Positions 39,836-51,715 of a stretch of 64,000 bases of DNA are shown here, piece after piece. Numbering within the stretch: position 1 is the first letter of the stretch; each line of letters begins with the position of its first letter. The notes beneath the pieces are model-generated. The model searched no databases and was not told the origin of the DNA. It saw only the letters and a list, made by a program, of their open reading frames with translations. This stretch comes from Forficula auricularia (Eukaryota > Arthropoda > Insecta > Dermaptera > Forficulidae), in assembly GCA_024734495.1 (NCBI GenBank), contig JALMQS010000089.1, positions 6,894,420 through 6,958,419 on the forward strand, read 5' to 3'. Made by a program: the position numbers and the translations under genes.

Positions 39836-41971
39836 ATGAGGCTAATTAATACGAACCCACATTTATATAATTCTTTACAGTCGTTTTTTGAGATTTATTA
39901 TGAAAGACAGTATAGCAGAGATATACAGCGAGTTAAGAACAAGATAAAGATTTTAAAAAGGTTTAATTTAGATGATGTTAGACAAAACGAGAGTAATGAC
40001 GATGTTGAGAATATTATATCAGATGTGGTTAATGTCTCGTCGTTGGTGTTGCCTCAGAAAGTGACAAAGATTTTAAGTTATGGAAATAAATTTTCATATG
40101 TTTCTAGTGAAGTCAAGTCTCCCAACAATAGATTTTTGAATTTGGTTTGTGAAATGGAGAAACAATTGAGAAATATACAACCGGAAATGGAAAGAAACCA
40201 AACAAGATCTAGGATGAACAATTTATTGAACAACTATTTACATAATTTTTCTCCAACCATAGAAGACCGGCGGCTGTCTAGGGATATAAGTTACGCAAAA
40301 AAATACATACATGATAATATAGAAGAAATACAAGTCTTACTATCAGACAAGTCAAATATAACAGTTGTAATGAATAGACATGAGTACCATTGTAAAGTGA
40401 AACAGTTGTTAACTAACAATGATAAGTTTCAAGTTGCAGGTTTGACATCTTTGGCGTCGTTACAGAAAAAAGTTAATAAATATCTGGGACAACTTTTGTC
40501 TTTAGAGATTATTGATAAGAAAGCTTACAACAATATGAAATCTAGTACACCAACACCATCTAAAATGTATGCCTTGGTAAAAGCCCACAAATCTGAAATG
40601 CCTTTGAGGATAATTGTGTCATCTGTGGGTTCTCCTATCAATGGCTTAAGCAAGTTTTTTTCTAGAATTTTGAAGGCCATTACAACGAACAGCAATAGAA
40701 TAATAAATTCTTTTGATCTAATCTCAAAGATAGAAATGACAAAATTAACAGGAAATGAAGTGTTGGTCTCATTTGACGTGGAAGATATGTTTGGATCGAT
40801 TGAAGTTAATTTGGCGTTAAATATCTTGGACAGCAGGTGGGAAGACATAAAAATGTACACACATTTGGATAAGGATATGTTTATGGAAGGTTTGGCCATG
40901 TGTTTGAGAGAGAATTATTTTACTTATGATAGCATAATCTACACACAGGTTAAAGGACTCCCAATGGGAGCTATTTTGTCGCCCTTGATCGCAAATGTGG
41001 TGATGGATGATGTGTTTGATAGGATCATAGCCCCACTAAATTTGCCCTTTTACTATATATATGTGGATGATTCGGTCTCAGCTATGAAACGTGAACTTAT
41101 CCCTGTAACGTTGGAATTACTCAACGGCTATAATAGCAATATAAAGTTTAATGCAGAAGTCGAAAATAATAGTCAGCTACCTTTCTTGGATACCTTACTA
41201 ATTAAATCAGGGCATGAAATTATTACGGATTTATATACAAAACCATCCAAATCCAATAGGATGATTAAGTATAACTCATATCATCCTTTAGCACAAAAAA
41301 TATCTATCATATATGGTGAAATAAATAGAATATGGCGGATATCTCATTCTTCTTTTCTTCAAAAAAATTTGAATGATTTCACCATTAAATGTGTACAGAA
41401 TGGTTATCCGAGAGAGTTGGTGGAAAATCTAAGAAGAAGATACTATGTTAAAGAGTGGAAAAAAAGAAAAATACAAGAAAATCCATTGAGATTCATGGGG
41501 TCGTTAACATACGTACCAATATTAACCGATATGATAGTGAGAATGTTTAGGGTGGCAGGTGTAATGCTGGCTAAACGCCCTGTAAAACCCCTGTTATCTT
41601 TGTATCGGGTTCCAACTGTCAAGGATGTTTATAATGAAAACAATGTCGTATATGAGATAAAATGCAAAGACTGTGATAGAACATACATAGGAGAAACAAA
41701 GAGAATGCTAAGGACAAGGGTCATTGAACATGACAAATCGGTAGTAAAGGGCAAATTAATATCTGCATTGGCCATTCACGCAATTGACTCAAATCATGAG
41801 TTTGATTTTAATGATGTCTCTATATTGTGCAGGGAGAGGGATGATTTCATACGTAAGATGAAAGAATCCCTACACATTCTGAGGAATAGAGACAAAGTAG
41901 TCAACTTTAAAGTAGACACTGAGAACAATGTCCGATACTATAGCGACCTAATAAGCAAACTAATAAGCTGA
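39836..41971 (+). CDS. Penelope-like reverse transcriptase with GIY-YIG endonuclease
   Basis: 711 residues, uninterrupted. The reverse transcriptase copies element RNA and the C-terminal endonuclease is thought to nick the target. Motifs: KAHKSEMPLRIIVSS (RT1-2 region, residues about 250-265), motif A FDVEDMF with D314, KGLPMGAILSPL (about 378-389), catalytic YVDD with D411 and D412, and LPFLDTLL downstream. The GIY-YIG domain follows a linker: YEIKCKDCDRTYIGETKR from Y606, with Y617-I618-G619 and the conserved RTRVIEH. The CKDC cysteine pair before YIG is typical of Penelope. The first ATG is inside the inverted repeat, so the true N-terminus may lie upstream. Length is slightly short for the family. 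Confidence 0.95.
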   Translation: MRLINTNPHLYNSLQSFFEIYYERQYSRDIQRVKNKIKILKRFNLDDVRQNESNDDVENIISDVVNVSSLVLPQKVTKILSYGNKFSYVSSEVKSPNNRFLNLVCEMEKQLRNIQPEMERNQTRSRMNNLLNNYLHNFSPTIEDRRLSRDISYAKKYIHDNIEEIQVLLSDKSNITVVMNRHEYHCKVKQLLTNNDKFQVAGLTSLASLQKKVNKYLGQLLSLEIIDKKAYNNMKSSTPTPSKMYALVKAHKSEMPLRIIVSSVGSPINGLSKFFSRILKAITTNSNRIINSFDLISKIEMTKLTGNEVLVSFDVEDMFGSIEVNLALNILDSRWEDIKMYTHLDKDMFMEGLAMCLRENYFTYDSIIYTQVKGLPMGAILSPLIANVVMDDVFDRIIAPLNLPFYYIYVDDSVSAMKRELIPVTLELLNGYNSNIKFNAEVENNSQLPFLDTLLIKSGHEIITDLYTKPSKSNRMIKYNSYHPLAQKISIIYGEINRIWRISHSSFLQKNLNDFTIKCVQNGYPRELVENLRRRYYVKEWKKRKIQENPLRFMGSLTYVPILTDMIVRMFRVAGVMLAKRPVKPLLSLYRVPTVKDVYNENNVVYEIKCKDCDRTYIGETKRMLRTRVIEHDKSVVKGKLISALAIHAIDSNHEFDFNDVSILCRERDDFIRKMKESLHILRNRDKVVNFKVDTENNVRYYSDLISKLIS

Positions 41972-42679
41972 ATTGTATATGTTCATAAAAATAAGTTGGT
42001 TGTTTCCTGAGTGTGATTTTTTGGGAGCGGTGTAGTGTGTTGACTTTTCCTGAGGTTTTGCTCTCTGCTGTTTGATGGTAACTGTATAATTATAGTACCT
42101 TTGTTGAAAATTGTTAATGTTGTATATCTTGTTTTGTATGAATTTTTGTTTTTGAAGACTGGGGTTTTAATTTAATTGTGTTGGCAGCTGGTATAACGTC
42201 ATACACTATTTTTATTTTTATATTAAAAATAGAAAAGTTTTATATAGAATGAAATTGAATTGATCAAAGAGTGAAAAATTATAATTTGTCCTAAGATTTG
42301 ACACGGGAGAATATTGTGAATGTAAATAATTGAATGTTACAATTGTATTTTAAAAGAATTTTGTGCTATAATAAAAACAAATGTGTGATTGGTAATCAAG
42401 GTGAGAGAGCATTTCAAATAATGAACCTAATTTTAAATAATATGACAAAGAAAAAGAAAAAAATGTCTTTATATATTTTTTCAATTTTATAGAATTGCAT
42501 TTGTTACTCTCATCTATAACAACAGATGTTGGAATTTTGCTGAATTGCAAAGAAAATGTAAAAATAAAAATAATATTACCAATGTACTATTGAAAACTGA
42601 GGGTGAGTGAACTGATCTTTATATATATTTGTTTCTTGATTTGTATTTGCAATTGTAAGGTTTATGTATTTGTACTTTT

Positions 42680-42725
42680 TAGACTGATGATGGCTTGAGA
42701 GTGTCGGCCGAAACTGTCTCCCAGT
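42680..42725 (+). ncRNA. Hammerhead ribozyme-like motif in the Penelope 3' region
   Basis: CTGATGA (42684-42690), hairpin with GGC/GCC stem, GAAAC (42710-42714), then TGTC providing a GUC-type cleavage triplet. All core positions are canonical. Hammerheads in Penelope-like elements are known; this one lies about 700 bp after the ORF. Stem I is weak, as in other minimal Penelope hammerheads that may work as dimers. Confidence 0.6.
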
Positions 42726-42856
42726 TTTAAAATAAAAAGATTGATAAGGACATAAAAGATTTTGTTTTTTTAAGTCTTTTCTCCTTACGAGAACATTCTA
42801 ACTGTTCTCATGGTTTTAATTAGCCTCATTTAAGAACAAATATTGAATAATAAAAC

Positions 42857-44133
42857 ATCATAGTACTCTATCTAAATAATTAATATATTAAGCAACAATT
42901 AATATATCAAAGAGAGTTATTTTTGACCGCGTTTTTAAACAAGATATATATATCGCTAGACTACTGCTGGTTGAGGCTATTGGAGTCAGTTGAATCTTAA
43001 ATCTGGACCAAGAGTAAAAGAAAAAGATATGATCCATCTAGGTGTGATCCAGCGCGATTAGCCCGCATGACGCTTTTACCAAACACGGATATAGACCACC
43101 TAGTGAATTTGTAATCTGAGATGTTATATACTTCAATCCCCCAGCCCAGCGCGCTCAAGCTGTTAACACGTGTGTAAGGTGTTGCTATCAATCAATCATG
43201 AGTTTCCTATATTCATCTAAGATATAGCAGTATTTTATCTACTGCTGTAACTCCAAAATTATAATAGCTAAAAATCTGTAATAATTCGGATGGATAGCTA
43301 GTATTATAAGGATAAAGTCTACAGAGTTTCAAATTTTTGAACCATTACTTTGGCCGGAATAAAAAATTGATCTTTCAATTGCAAAAATCTCTTGTTATTT
43401 AGACGAGAAACTTACATCGTTGAGGGCACAGGTTATAATTGAAATAGAGACTTGAAACTTGAGAAATATTTTTTTTAATTTATTTCGAACCATATGAGCC
43501 CTTGTCCGCGTAAAAACATACCCAAAATAAGGACCATCCTAGTGTATATTTATTAACATCAAGCAGAGGATACCTTTTTTGATTCTTATGAAATAAACTT
43601 TGTACTTTCAACAAGAAACCCTTTTAGTTTTAAGAATTGATAATTTTTTTTAGTTTATAAAAGTTAGGGGTGGAGAAACGAATTAGCGAATGTATTTGTT
43701 TGAGATTGTACTTTAAGGAGGGTACTTGAGATTTGGGGAGGATCGACCAAGTCAGTCAACTCACTCACCGAAAGCCCTCTTGAAAAGATTAGTTTGGGTG
43801 CGCTGAATTGGCGGAACGTTGTTGGCCGGAAGCGCAGAAAAGATGTCCACCATGCCCCAGTTATGGGACAAAACGACTGTTAAGAAGAAAAAATATATAT
43901 AAACCAAAGAGAGAAATTAAGAGTTGTAAAAAAAATATACAAATAAAAATAATAATCATAATAAATCAAAAAAGTTCTGGTTTGGGGTGAGAAAATCTCA
44001 AGGATTTGAACATTCTTAAGGACCAAACTTTTTTTATGAAGAAATCTTAAGAGGATTATGTCATGCTTATAAAAAGTATTTTTTAAGTGAAAAACATTTA
44101 AGAGATTTCATATATCTTAATTAGGCTCTAGAC
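42857..44133. other. Intergenic stretch with GC-richer patches
   Basis: 43030-43190 (minus: box B-like GGATCACACC and a GCGCGCTGGG region) may be a decayed tRNA-derived SINE. 43730-43870 is another GC-richer patch with a 60-codon plus frame (43808-43990) of unknown nature. No gene called. Confidence 0.35.
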
Positions 44134-44941
44134 CAGGGGTGACCAACCTTTTGGCTTACATGGGAGGCATTTAAAGAAAAAAGAAATGCCTCGGGCCGCA
44201 AATAAAATTTATAAATTCCATTGATGTCTCTTAATAAAAAATATAGTTAATAATGTAGAATAATAATATCTACTGTGATATAGAAGCAAAAATGTCATAG
44301 CATAATAAACTTTGACTTCTTTTCCTTCGGGATTTTGTTTTAAAATCACTTCAAAATGTTTTAATTACTAAAATCATAAATATTTAAAAAAATGGAAATA
44401 TGAGATGAAGAATACTTTTTAATTATTCGAAACTTCATTATTTCTGTTACTTGATAGTTGAGCTTATAATTTTGTTTTGGTGAATTTTATTCTCGAAAAT
44501 AACATCAAGTAAGTAAGTATATTATGTATAAATAAATCTTTATTCCTCGACCTGCTTAGAGGCACAAGTCCTCGGTGGCTAGGTCCTCCAAACATCAATA
44601 CAATCTAGCTACAATACATTAATAAACATCAATACAAATTAATTACAACAATTTAAAAAATAATAAACAAGTAAAAAAAAATAAAAAATAAAAAAAATAG
44701 AAATGTATGCTCATTAATAAATAACATGACCATAGATTTCCATCAAAAAACAAAAAGTAATTTAAAAATTCCGCGCAAAAACCCGATACCAGGAGCAAGC
44801 GACGCATTAGCCATCCCGGCATTTGCCATAAGTTGTTAAGGAAACCTGGTCAAAACCTTAACAAGGATGGTATGACCTTTCTCTACCTCACCTAATCTCT
44901 GCTTGTGAGAACTAAATAAAATTTTGCACAACTCTAGGACA

Positions 44942-47703
44942 TTAGGACTTGACAAAATTTATAATTGATTTAATCATAGGGGGCAGAGGACTATAATCCC
45001 AAGTAGTAACAGACAGATTGTTCCACAAATCAATGCCAGATCCTACAATTGAATGTAAACCGATATTTTTCAAGAATCTTGGCTTACGAATCTTTTTTCT
45101 ATGATCAGCTCTACCTAAATAATTTGGTTCCTGAAATCTATTCGTTATTTCCTCCCAACTCCTAAAACCCTCATAGGCTTTGAAAATCACTTTCAATTTA
45201 GCCCATTCCCTTCTCTCCAATAAGCTAGACCATCCTAATTCATTAATCATTGAAGTGACACTACTAAACCTATCAAATTTACCAAAAACAAATCTAGCCG
45301 CCCTCCTTTGTACCATATCAATTTTTCTCTCTAATCGTTGTGGATGTTTGTCCCAAACCACAGAACAATACTCTAAATTAGGTCTTACATAAGTTAAATA
45401 AACTTTTGACTTAACTTCTCTAGATGTACCCTTCAAAATTCTACCAAACATCCCCAATTTCCTATAAGCCTTATTGACTATATAACTAATATGCATATCC
45501 CACTTTAAATTTGCCTGAATATGTATGCCTAAATATTTATAAAATTTAGATTCATTTATAATATTTCCACCAATGTAATAATTTTGAGGACTAACCAGAT
45601 TTCTAGTACTAAATCTAACCAAATTTGACTTGGAATGGTTTAGTTCCATTGAATTGGATCTACACCATCCTTCAATTTGATCCAGGTCATTCTGTAAAGT
45701 AAGGCTATCACAATCATTATCAATTACTCTATATACGACACAATCATCCGCGAAAAGCCTAATAGATGATTGCACGATAGAAGGCAAATCATTTACATAT
45801 ATAAGAAAAAGAAGAGGACCCAGAACACTACCTTGAATCACCCCAGACGTGACATCTACTCTATCAGACAGACCATTACCCACTTTTACAATTTGAGTTC
45901 TATCCCTAAGAAAACACCGAATAAATTTAATTAACTTAACAGACAACCCTGACGAGTTTAATTTTTCTAAAATAATTTTATGACTGACTTTATCGAAAGC
46001 CTTGGCAAAGTCCAAAAATACTGCATCTACACACTGACTTTTATCTAAAGCTTCCTGTAATTCCTGAATAAAAGAAACTAATTGAGAATTACAGGAATAA
46101 TTTTTTCTAAAACCATGTTGCCTATGATAGAACCATCCTTGCCCTTCCAAATACGAGCGGATATGAGAGTCTACCAACCTCTCTAAAATTTTGCCCACCA
46201 GACTTGTTAAACTCACTGGCCTATAATTACAAGCTAAGCTCTTATCTCCCCCTTTATAAACAGGAATAACTAACGCTCTTTTCCAACCAATAGGCATAGT
46301 TCCCTCATCCAAACATCTATTAAAAAGTAAACATAAAAATTTTGAAATACTATCCACTACAAATTTCAAGAGATCACTATTAATTTCATCCTCCCCCGAG
46401 GCCTTTCCTGGTTTTAACCTCTTAATACCTAATGCTACATCCGATTCCAAAATGACTAAATCCTCCATCTGACTATCACTAGAACCTCCATCAACTAACT
46501 CACCCTCCTCTAGAGGTACAAAAACGGACGAATACTGTCTATTTAATAAATTTGCCTTCAACACATTATCCTCAACCAATTCACCATCATCCCCTAAAAG
46601 CGCAGGGACATTTGCCGAAACATTTAATTCCTTAAGAAACGAATAAACATTAAACCAATTTCTATTACTACAATTCCTATCTATATAATTATTCAAATAA
46701 TTAACTCTAGTCAAATTCTTTTTTTCAATTAACAGCCTATTTAGCTCTCGGAATTTTCTTTTATGATTCGAAGACTTATTCCTATTAGAATATGCTATCC
46801 TACATTTCCGTTTTAAATTCTTAATGGTTCTATCATAGTAAACAGGATCGTTACCCACTTTAACTAATTTAGAGGGAATAAATTTATATTTTCCTTCTTC
46901 CAAAAGATTCATAAGCCCATCCCATTGCTGATCTACATCCCGAATTACAGACCATTCTAAAAATTTAGATTCCAAAAAATTATTAAATCCCATTTTATCT
47001 CCTAATCTATACAGCCAATGCTTCTTTTCGAAGGTTAGAGACTGACTAACTGATCCCAAATATTCTATTACCACAGAATAATGATCACTAATTCCATCTT
47101 CAATAGTGACTCTCATATTATCACTATCAAAGTTGGTTAAACAGACATCGAGGACAGACGCTTGCCCACTGGACCTCTTCCTAGTCCCCTCCCTAACAAT
47201 TTGGATAAAATTTCTACTTTTGAAAATATCATCAACCAAAATTTGAGCAAGAGAATTACTATTTGTCGCAGATGACCAATTTACATTAGGCAAATTTAAA
47301 TCTCCACAAACTAAAATATCCTTACTTTGCATAGATGTACAATTTAAAAAATTATCTAAGTTTTCTAAAATTTTGAAGTCCTGACTAGGAGATCTATATA
47401 ACCCAACAATCACCCTACTTATACGTCCAAATTTCACATTCACCCCTAACATCTCCTCTTGTAAATCTAAAAAATTTAAACTACTTGGAAGCGAATCCTT
47501 GACTGCTATAAAGACACCACCCCTCTACCAGACTGCCTATCCCTTCTATAAACTATATAACCCTTAGGAAATACCTCATTATTCGAAATCTCCTCCCTAA
47601 GCCAAGATTCTGTACCAACAATAACATCTGGATTAATTAAATCCACATGTTGTCCAAAATTTAGAATTTTATTCAAGATACTTCTACAGTTTATTATTAA
47701 CAA
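44942..47703 (-). pseudogene. CR1-type ORF2: endonuclease and reverse transcriptase, one frameshift
   Basis: The long frame (47452-44942, 836 codons) carries most of the endonuclease (VCGDLNLPNVNW, SVLDVCLTN, GISDHYSV), then the reverse transcriptase: YRPVSLTSLVGKILE, QHGFRKNYSC, motif A FLDFAKAFD (catalytic D about 480), SGVIQGSVLGPLLF, FADD (about 567-570) and KYLGIHI. The first part of the endonuclease (47506-47703, with GTESWL holding the catalytic Glu) is in another frame; one indel near 47512 separates them. SGVIQGS replaces the usual SGVPQGS. Otherwise undamaged, so the break is recent or a sequence error. CR1/L2-group assignment rests on motif style and the esterase-type ORF1. Confidence 0.88.
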
Positions 47704-47753
47704 CTTAAATCTCTGATTTCTATTTCTGAAAATTGTCCTCTTACCCCCTCCAT

Positions 47754-48173
47754 TTAGTTTTTTTGATATTCCAGTATACTATCAATACACACCTTCCCTA
47801 ACTTGTAGGAACCAGACCTATTTAAATTAATACCATTCTTGCCTAAATCTTTATAATCTAAATAACTATTAGAATTTATAAACTTACAACCATACTTGAA
47901 ACAGACACTTTCTAAAATATGATTTGCCCAATTAATCCTTCTAAAATCTACATCCCTTCTATAAATTATACCACTAAATATTAATTTTGCTCCCTGAAAT
48001 TTATTTCTAAGAGAAATAACTAATCTATCAAATTTTAAACGGAATACCTCAGCAGTAATATCATAGATATTATGCGTGCCTACATGAATAAAAACTAAAT
48101 CCTTTCTAGCCCCTACATACCTCTCTACCATATTTTCCAACTGTTCAAATCTTGTAATGTAATGTAAATTCAT
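47754..48173 (-). pseudogene. CR1-type ORF1 C-terminal part, esterase-like domain
   Basis: 139 codons resembling the SGNH/GDSL esterase domain known from CR1 ORF1 proteins: VFIHVGTHN (block III, normally GTND) and a C-terminal KNGINLNRSGSYKLG (normally D-x-H with LN..G). The Asn-Asp and His replacements suggest that catalytic residues are altered. The nucleophile-bearing N-terminus and any PHD finger are missing because of 5' truncation. Ends 50 bp before the ORF2 start. Confidence 0.65.
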
Positions 48174-48630
48174 ATTTTTAAAAAGTTAATAAATATTGTG
48201 AAGTCAGGAGGAATATTTGTTTCTGGGTAGGTAGTTTTTATAAAATGTGAATAAAGATATACATTATTAAATATTTCTTTCAGTTCAATGACTGTCTGAT
48301 TGCAGTTAAAATAATTAAATATAATAAAAAAGGTTAAAAATATGCCAAAATTGTGATTATTTCTTCAGAAATCTTGATATATTTTTTCACATTTATAATT
48401 GAAAACCTGACTTTTATTCTTCGAAAAGTTTTTGGGAGATTTTCTAATTTCTTCTTATTAAAAAAAAAAAAAAATCAGGTAAGATATCTTTTCCAGTAAC
48501 ATGAAAATCTCAGTATTTTAAGAAAGTTTATAATTTTAGGTCAGGGCCGCATTCATTGTTGTGCTGCAGGCTGGACAGCCTTGCTCTAGAGTCTAGACGG
48601 TCAATCATTTTTGGTACCGCGACATTTCAT

Positions 48631-48712
48631 CCCCCGATAAAATATCCCCGACAAAATATCCCAAGGACAAAATATCTCCCGGCATAATATCTTCTGACAA
48701 AATATTCCCCAG
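48631..48712. repeat. Degenerate minisatellite, about 15-bp unit
   Basis: Five or six imperfect units of the form CCCCGACAAAATAT. Adjacent to the hAT-like right end but outside it. Confidence 0.75.
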
Positions 48713-48739
48713 TATAAGGGAGAATCATCATCATTGAGT

Positions 48740-48842
48740 ACACAGTCCTAAGACTGGTTTGATGCAACAATCCGTCTCCACTCGACTCTGTCCCCCACCA
48801 GTTGTTTGACCTCTCTAAATGTCTGGCATCCCATATCCCCAA
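48740..48842 (-). repeat. Dispersed repeat fragment
   Basis: Contains CAGTCCTAAGACTGGTTTGA; its reverse complement recurs at about 62180-62205 (GTCAAACCAGTCTTAGGACT). From memory, this text is part of a widespread insect repeat. Non-coding. Confidence 0.5.
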
Positions 48843-49145
48843 TTATTTGGGGGAGGGAGGGAGAATACAAAAGAGATTAAGTGAGAAGCTTATAATCATA
48901 ATTTTGAATAATATAAACAGACTTTCATATTTTGGCGACTAATTAGCCGTTTGAAAGTGCTGCTGTCTGTCGTTAGATTTTCTAGCTAACAATTTATTAT
49001 TTTTACTATCTATAATATAGCATTTCTCATCTATATTTACTTATTTATCGTCTATGTTTACATTACACATGTGTAATTGCAATTATTGATTGTTTGTTAA
49101 AAGTGTTATTAATCATTATAGTTATTAATTATTATTATAATATTG

Positions 49146-49338
49146 GGCGAAAATATAGCGCCCCAAACTCACCCCGCCCGACGGTTGGCTGGTTCGGTTT
49201 TCAATGTGTGTTTGATTAGAAAAAAAAATGGGAGCCCGAAACACACCCCGTCCGGCGATTGGCTGATCGGTTTTCAGTGTGTGTTTGATTAGGAAAAAAT
49301 GGGAGCCCCAAAGCACACCCCGCCCGACGATTGGCTGT
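49146..49338. repeat. Three-copy minisatellite, unit about 80 bp
   Basis: Units contain CACCCCGCCCGACGATTGGC, GGTTTTCAATGTGTGTTTGA and AAAAAATGGGAGCCC. Third copy incomplete. GC-richer than flanks; 63-codon frame is a by-product. Confidence 0.85.
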
Positions 49339-49859
49339 ATTATATTTAGTTTTTTTGCCTATTTATTATTTTTGTATTTATACTTTATGTTAGTTTTAAT
49401 ATTTTATTTTACAATCATTTTTCATTTTTCAATTGTGATTTCTCAATTTATTTATAATTTGTATTTACTTACTGCTATTATTGGTATAACCTAATCATAA
49501 ATAAATTTAAAAATTTATTAAAATTCTTAAATCTAATTTTAATTATAAAATTAACTATAAAACACAAAAAACTAATAAATAATTAATCCGATATTCCGAT
49601 CTCCCGGTATTGTTGGAGTAGAATATTAATTTTTTTTTATTGGGATCAAAAAATACAATTTTTATTAAAATACGATAATTTCGGTATCTACATAAATATG
49701 TACCTGATTTAGCCTATTTGTTTTAAGCCTGAGTTAAACTGGCGGCGCCTGAATGTTTTGAATTAAAAATAATCTATTCCATCTCAGATCTAATAGATGA
49801 CACCCTTTTGTGATTTTCCTAGAAAATTTAAATATATTTCTATCGGCAACTTCGTTTTC

Positions 49860-50114
49860 TCACAAACAAAAGCATTCCAGATTATCTACATCTACAGAGG
49901 GAGTGAAGAAAGGTATAAAGTGTAAACTACTTTCATTTAACTTTTGTTGATCTTTGTTTTCTCTTTTAAAATCATAGATCAAACAGAAGTTCATCTCCAA
50001 AAGCTCATCCAACAGATCTTTGAAATAAGATTGAACTATACAGCGGGTTGTGTGTGTGTTCAGAAAAGCCTGAAACTTTAAATCCCCAATTTTTTTTCTA
50101 ACAGCGTTTATCAT
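49860..50114 (-). other. 84-codon open frame of coding-like composition
   Basis: Begins MINAVRKKIGDLKFQAFLN and continues with a mixed, protein-like composition (FKDLLDELLEMNFCLIYDFK) to a stop at 49860. No domain I recognise. An in-frame stop lies four codons before the ATG, so it would be a short protein or a terminal exon. Flanks are AT-rich. Kept as unidentified. Confidence 0.3.
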
Positions 50115-50689
50115 GATTCCAATTTGGCTTTAGGCTTGAGGAGAATATTGAACAGCCCTCTTGTTGATAGGATATTTTCCCCATATGTATATAAAGAAAC
50201 GTATTTTATCTGTTCGGCACGAAATTAAGCGAGAAAAGTTGGTTATAGAGAAATATTATATATGAGAAAAAAGTCAAAAACAATTCCCCAAAGGGTAGAA
50301 AGGATCAATTTAGTTGAATCAAATAAACCATATAATAAGATTAAATTTATTTTTTGCCGACATGGTCTTTTTTCAGTCTTCCTTTTACTTAAGAAATTTC
50401 TAAATTGTTGAATTATTCAATTACAGTAGATAGAAAAGCGATATCCGAAATCTGAAATCTCACTCTAGAGTGATTAATCTAATTAAGAATCGGCCTTTTC
50501 TAGATTCCTTGATTTATTAACACATTGTATGAAAAAGCACTTATGCGCTTTCACATTGTTAAATATAATATCAAGATTTAAAACAAAATTTTGGGTTGAA
50601 CTTCCTATGGGAAAATTAGGGAATTGATTTTTTTTATAATAGTGATGCAAGAAGGAGTGAAGTTTTTCGAAGTAGCAAATTTTATATAT

Positions 50690-50890
50690 TGAGACAAAGT
50701 GTTTCTGTTGGAATTATAAATTTTATTTATTTATAACGAGACTATAGTTTCTTTTTATAAATTCATAAATTAATTCCGTATCCATTGTAATAGACTGATG
50801 AAGAGGCAAAGCCTCGAAACTATAGTCTCGTTATAAATAAATAAAATTTATAATTCCAGCAGAAGACACACTTTTTTATTGTCTCCTTCA
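50690..50890. mobile_element. Palindromic hammerhead-bearing element, copy 1
   Basis: Arms: about 50710-50750 and 50816-50863 are inverted copies (TTTATAACGAGACTATAGTTTC and its complement). The right side extends to CCAGCAGAAGACACACTTTTTT and the left carries a diverged AAAGTGTTTCTGTTGG. The right arm contains a complete hammerhead-like core; in the left arm the core half is lost. Closely related to 56992-57250. Confidence 0.7.
50790..50835 (+). ncRNA. Hammerhead ribozyme-like motif
   Basis: CTGATGA (50795-50801), stem II GAGGC/GCCTC with an AAA loop, GAAAC (50816-50820), a minimal stem III CTATAG and cleavage triplet GTC (50825-50827). Every conserved core base is in place. Stem I has only about 2 bp, so single-unit activity is uncertain. 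Confidence 0.65.
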
Positions 50891-51238
50891 ACAAGAAGGA
50901 GTTATACGAAGAAAGCTCAGCTAAAGGATTGGCTCCTCTATCATGAAAAGAAGAAGAAGAGGAGAACTTATGGCCTGGGTAGGAATCCAAGGTATCTGCG
51001 GGTCTAAAGCAGTTGAAGGTTTATTTATTTATTTATTTATTTAAAAGGTTATAGGTTGAGGGGAAGTCGTTGGTAGAAAGCCAGTTCCAGTCTGGAGAAG
51101 GGTAGCCTACAGAGAAAATTTTTCAGAGGAGGCCACATCTAGGAGACATGATTAAAGTTTTATTCAAATATTTTAATTTTTTGAGTATTTTTTCGGAAAT
51201 AGAATACACTAGTTCAGTAGTGCTTAAATATATCAATG

Positions 51239-51356
51239 ATGTGGACACCACATGATTTTCACATTATCTCTTATTTGAAATCATCGCGACACAATTTACA
51301 GCCCCTTCCTTTAATTCAATCAGATTAAAATTTATACACGACTAATAACTCGTGAA
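51239..51356 (+). repeat. Dispersed repeat, partner of 53091-53208
   Basis: Shared TTATTTGAAATCATCGCGAC and AAAATTTATACACGACTAAT; about 80% similar, same strand. Confidence 0.75.
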
Positions 51357-51715
51357 ACCAGATATTAGAAAAGTGTCTATTTAGCACTTGATTTAAAAAT
51401 TATGTCTCATGGTTTAATTTAACGTAGAAATCCGAAAATACAACTCGCATAAATATTATAAATAAGAGTACTCAAGGTTGCCGACGTCGCAGGCAATCAT
51501 GAAATGATGGGTAATATACATAAAGCACACTAAGCTGTACACATTTATATGTGAGAAAGGTTGACCTTCTTCTCAGCAGTCAAAATATATATATATTTTA
51601 ATTAAAATTCATTTAAAAAATCCGAAATAAAAATGAATTTGAAATAATAATTAAACAAATCACTCTTTTAAAATAATTTGAATATATATATATATATAAT
51701 AATTTAGATATTATG

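Larger units (their letters stand above)
39810..42856 (+). mobile_element. Penelope-like element (GIY-YIG type)
   Basis: One large ORF (39836-41971), a roughly 700-bp 3' region with a hammerhead-like motif (42680-42725), and 35-bp inverted repeats at the margins: 39814-39849 and 42816-42850 share ATATTTGTTCTTAAATGAGG in opposite orientation. The ORF start codon lies within the left repeat. Long flanking repeats of the pLTR type are not evident, so the 5' end may be truncated. Confidence 0.85.
44524..48180 (-). mobile_element. CR1-type LINE, 5'-truncated
   Basis: Minus-strand LINE: partial ORF1 (47754-48173), ORF2 (44942-47703, one frameshift) and a 3' UTR of about 400 bp with an AATAAA signal near 44533. 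Inserted in the hAT-like element 44134-48583. Boundaries are approximate because the target duplication was not located. Confidence 0.82.
44134..48583. mobile_element. hAT-like element containing a nested CR1-type LINE
   Basis: Left end CAGGGGTGACCAACC; right end GGCTGGACAGCCTTG, reverse complement CAAGGCTGTCCAGCC. Flanked by CTCTAGAC (44126-44133) and CTCTAGAG (48584-48591), an 8-bp target duplication with one mismatch. Removing the CR1 leaves roughly 0.8 kb of non-coding DNA, so it is a non-autonomous element later used as a target by the LINE. Confidence 0.72.
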
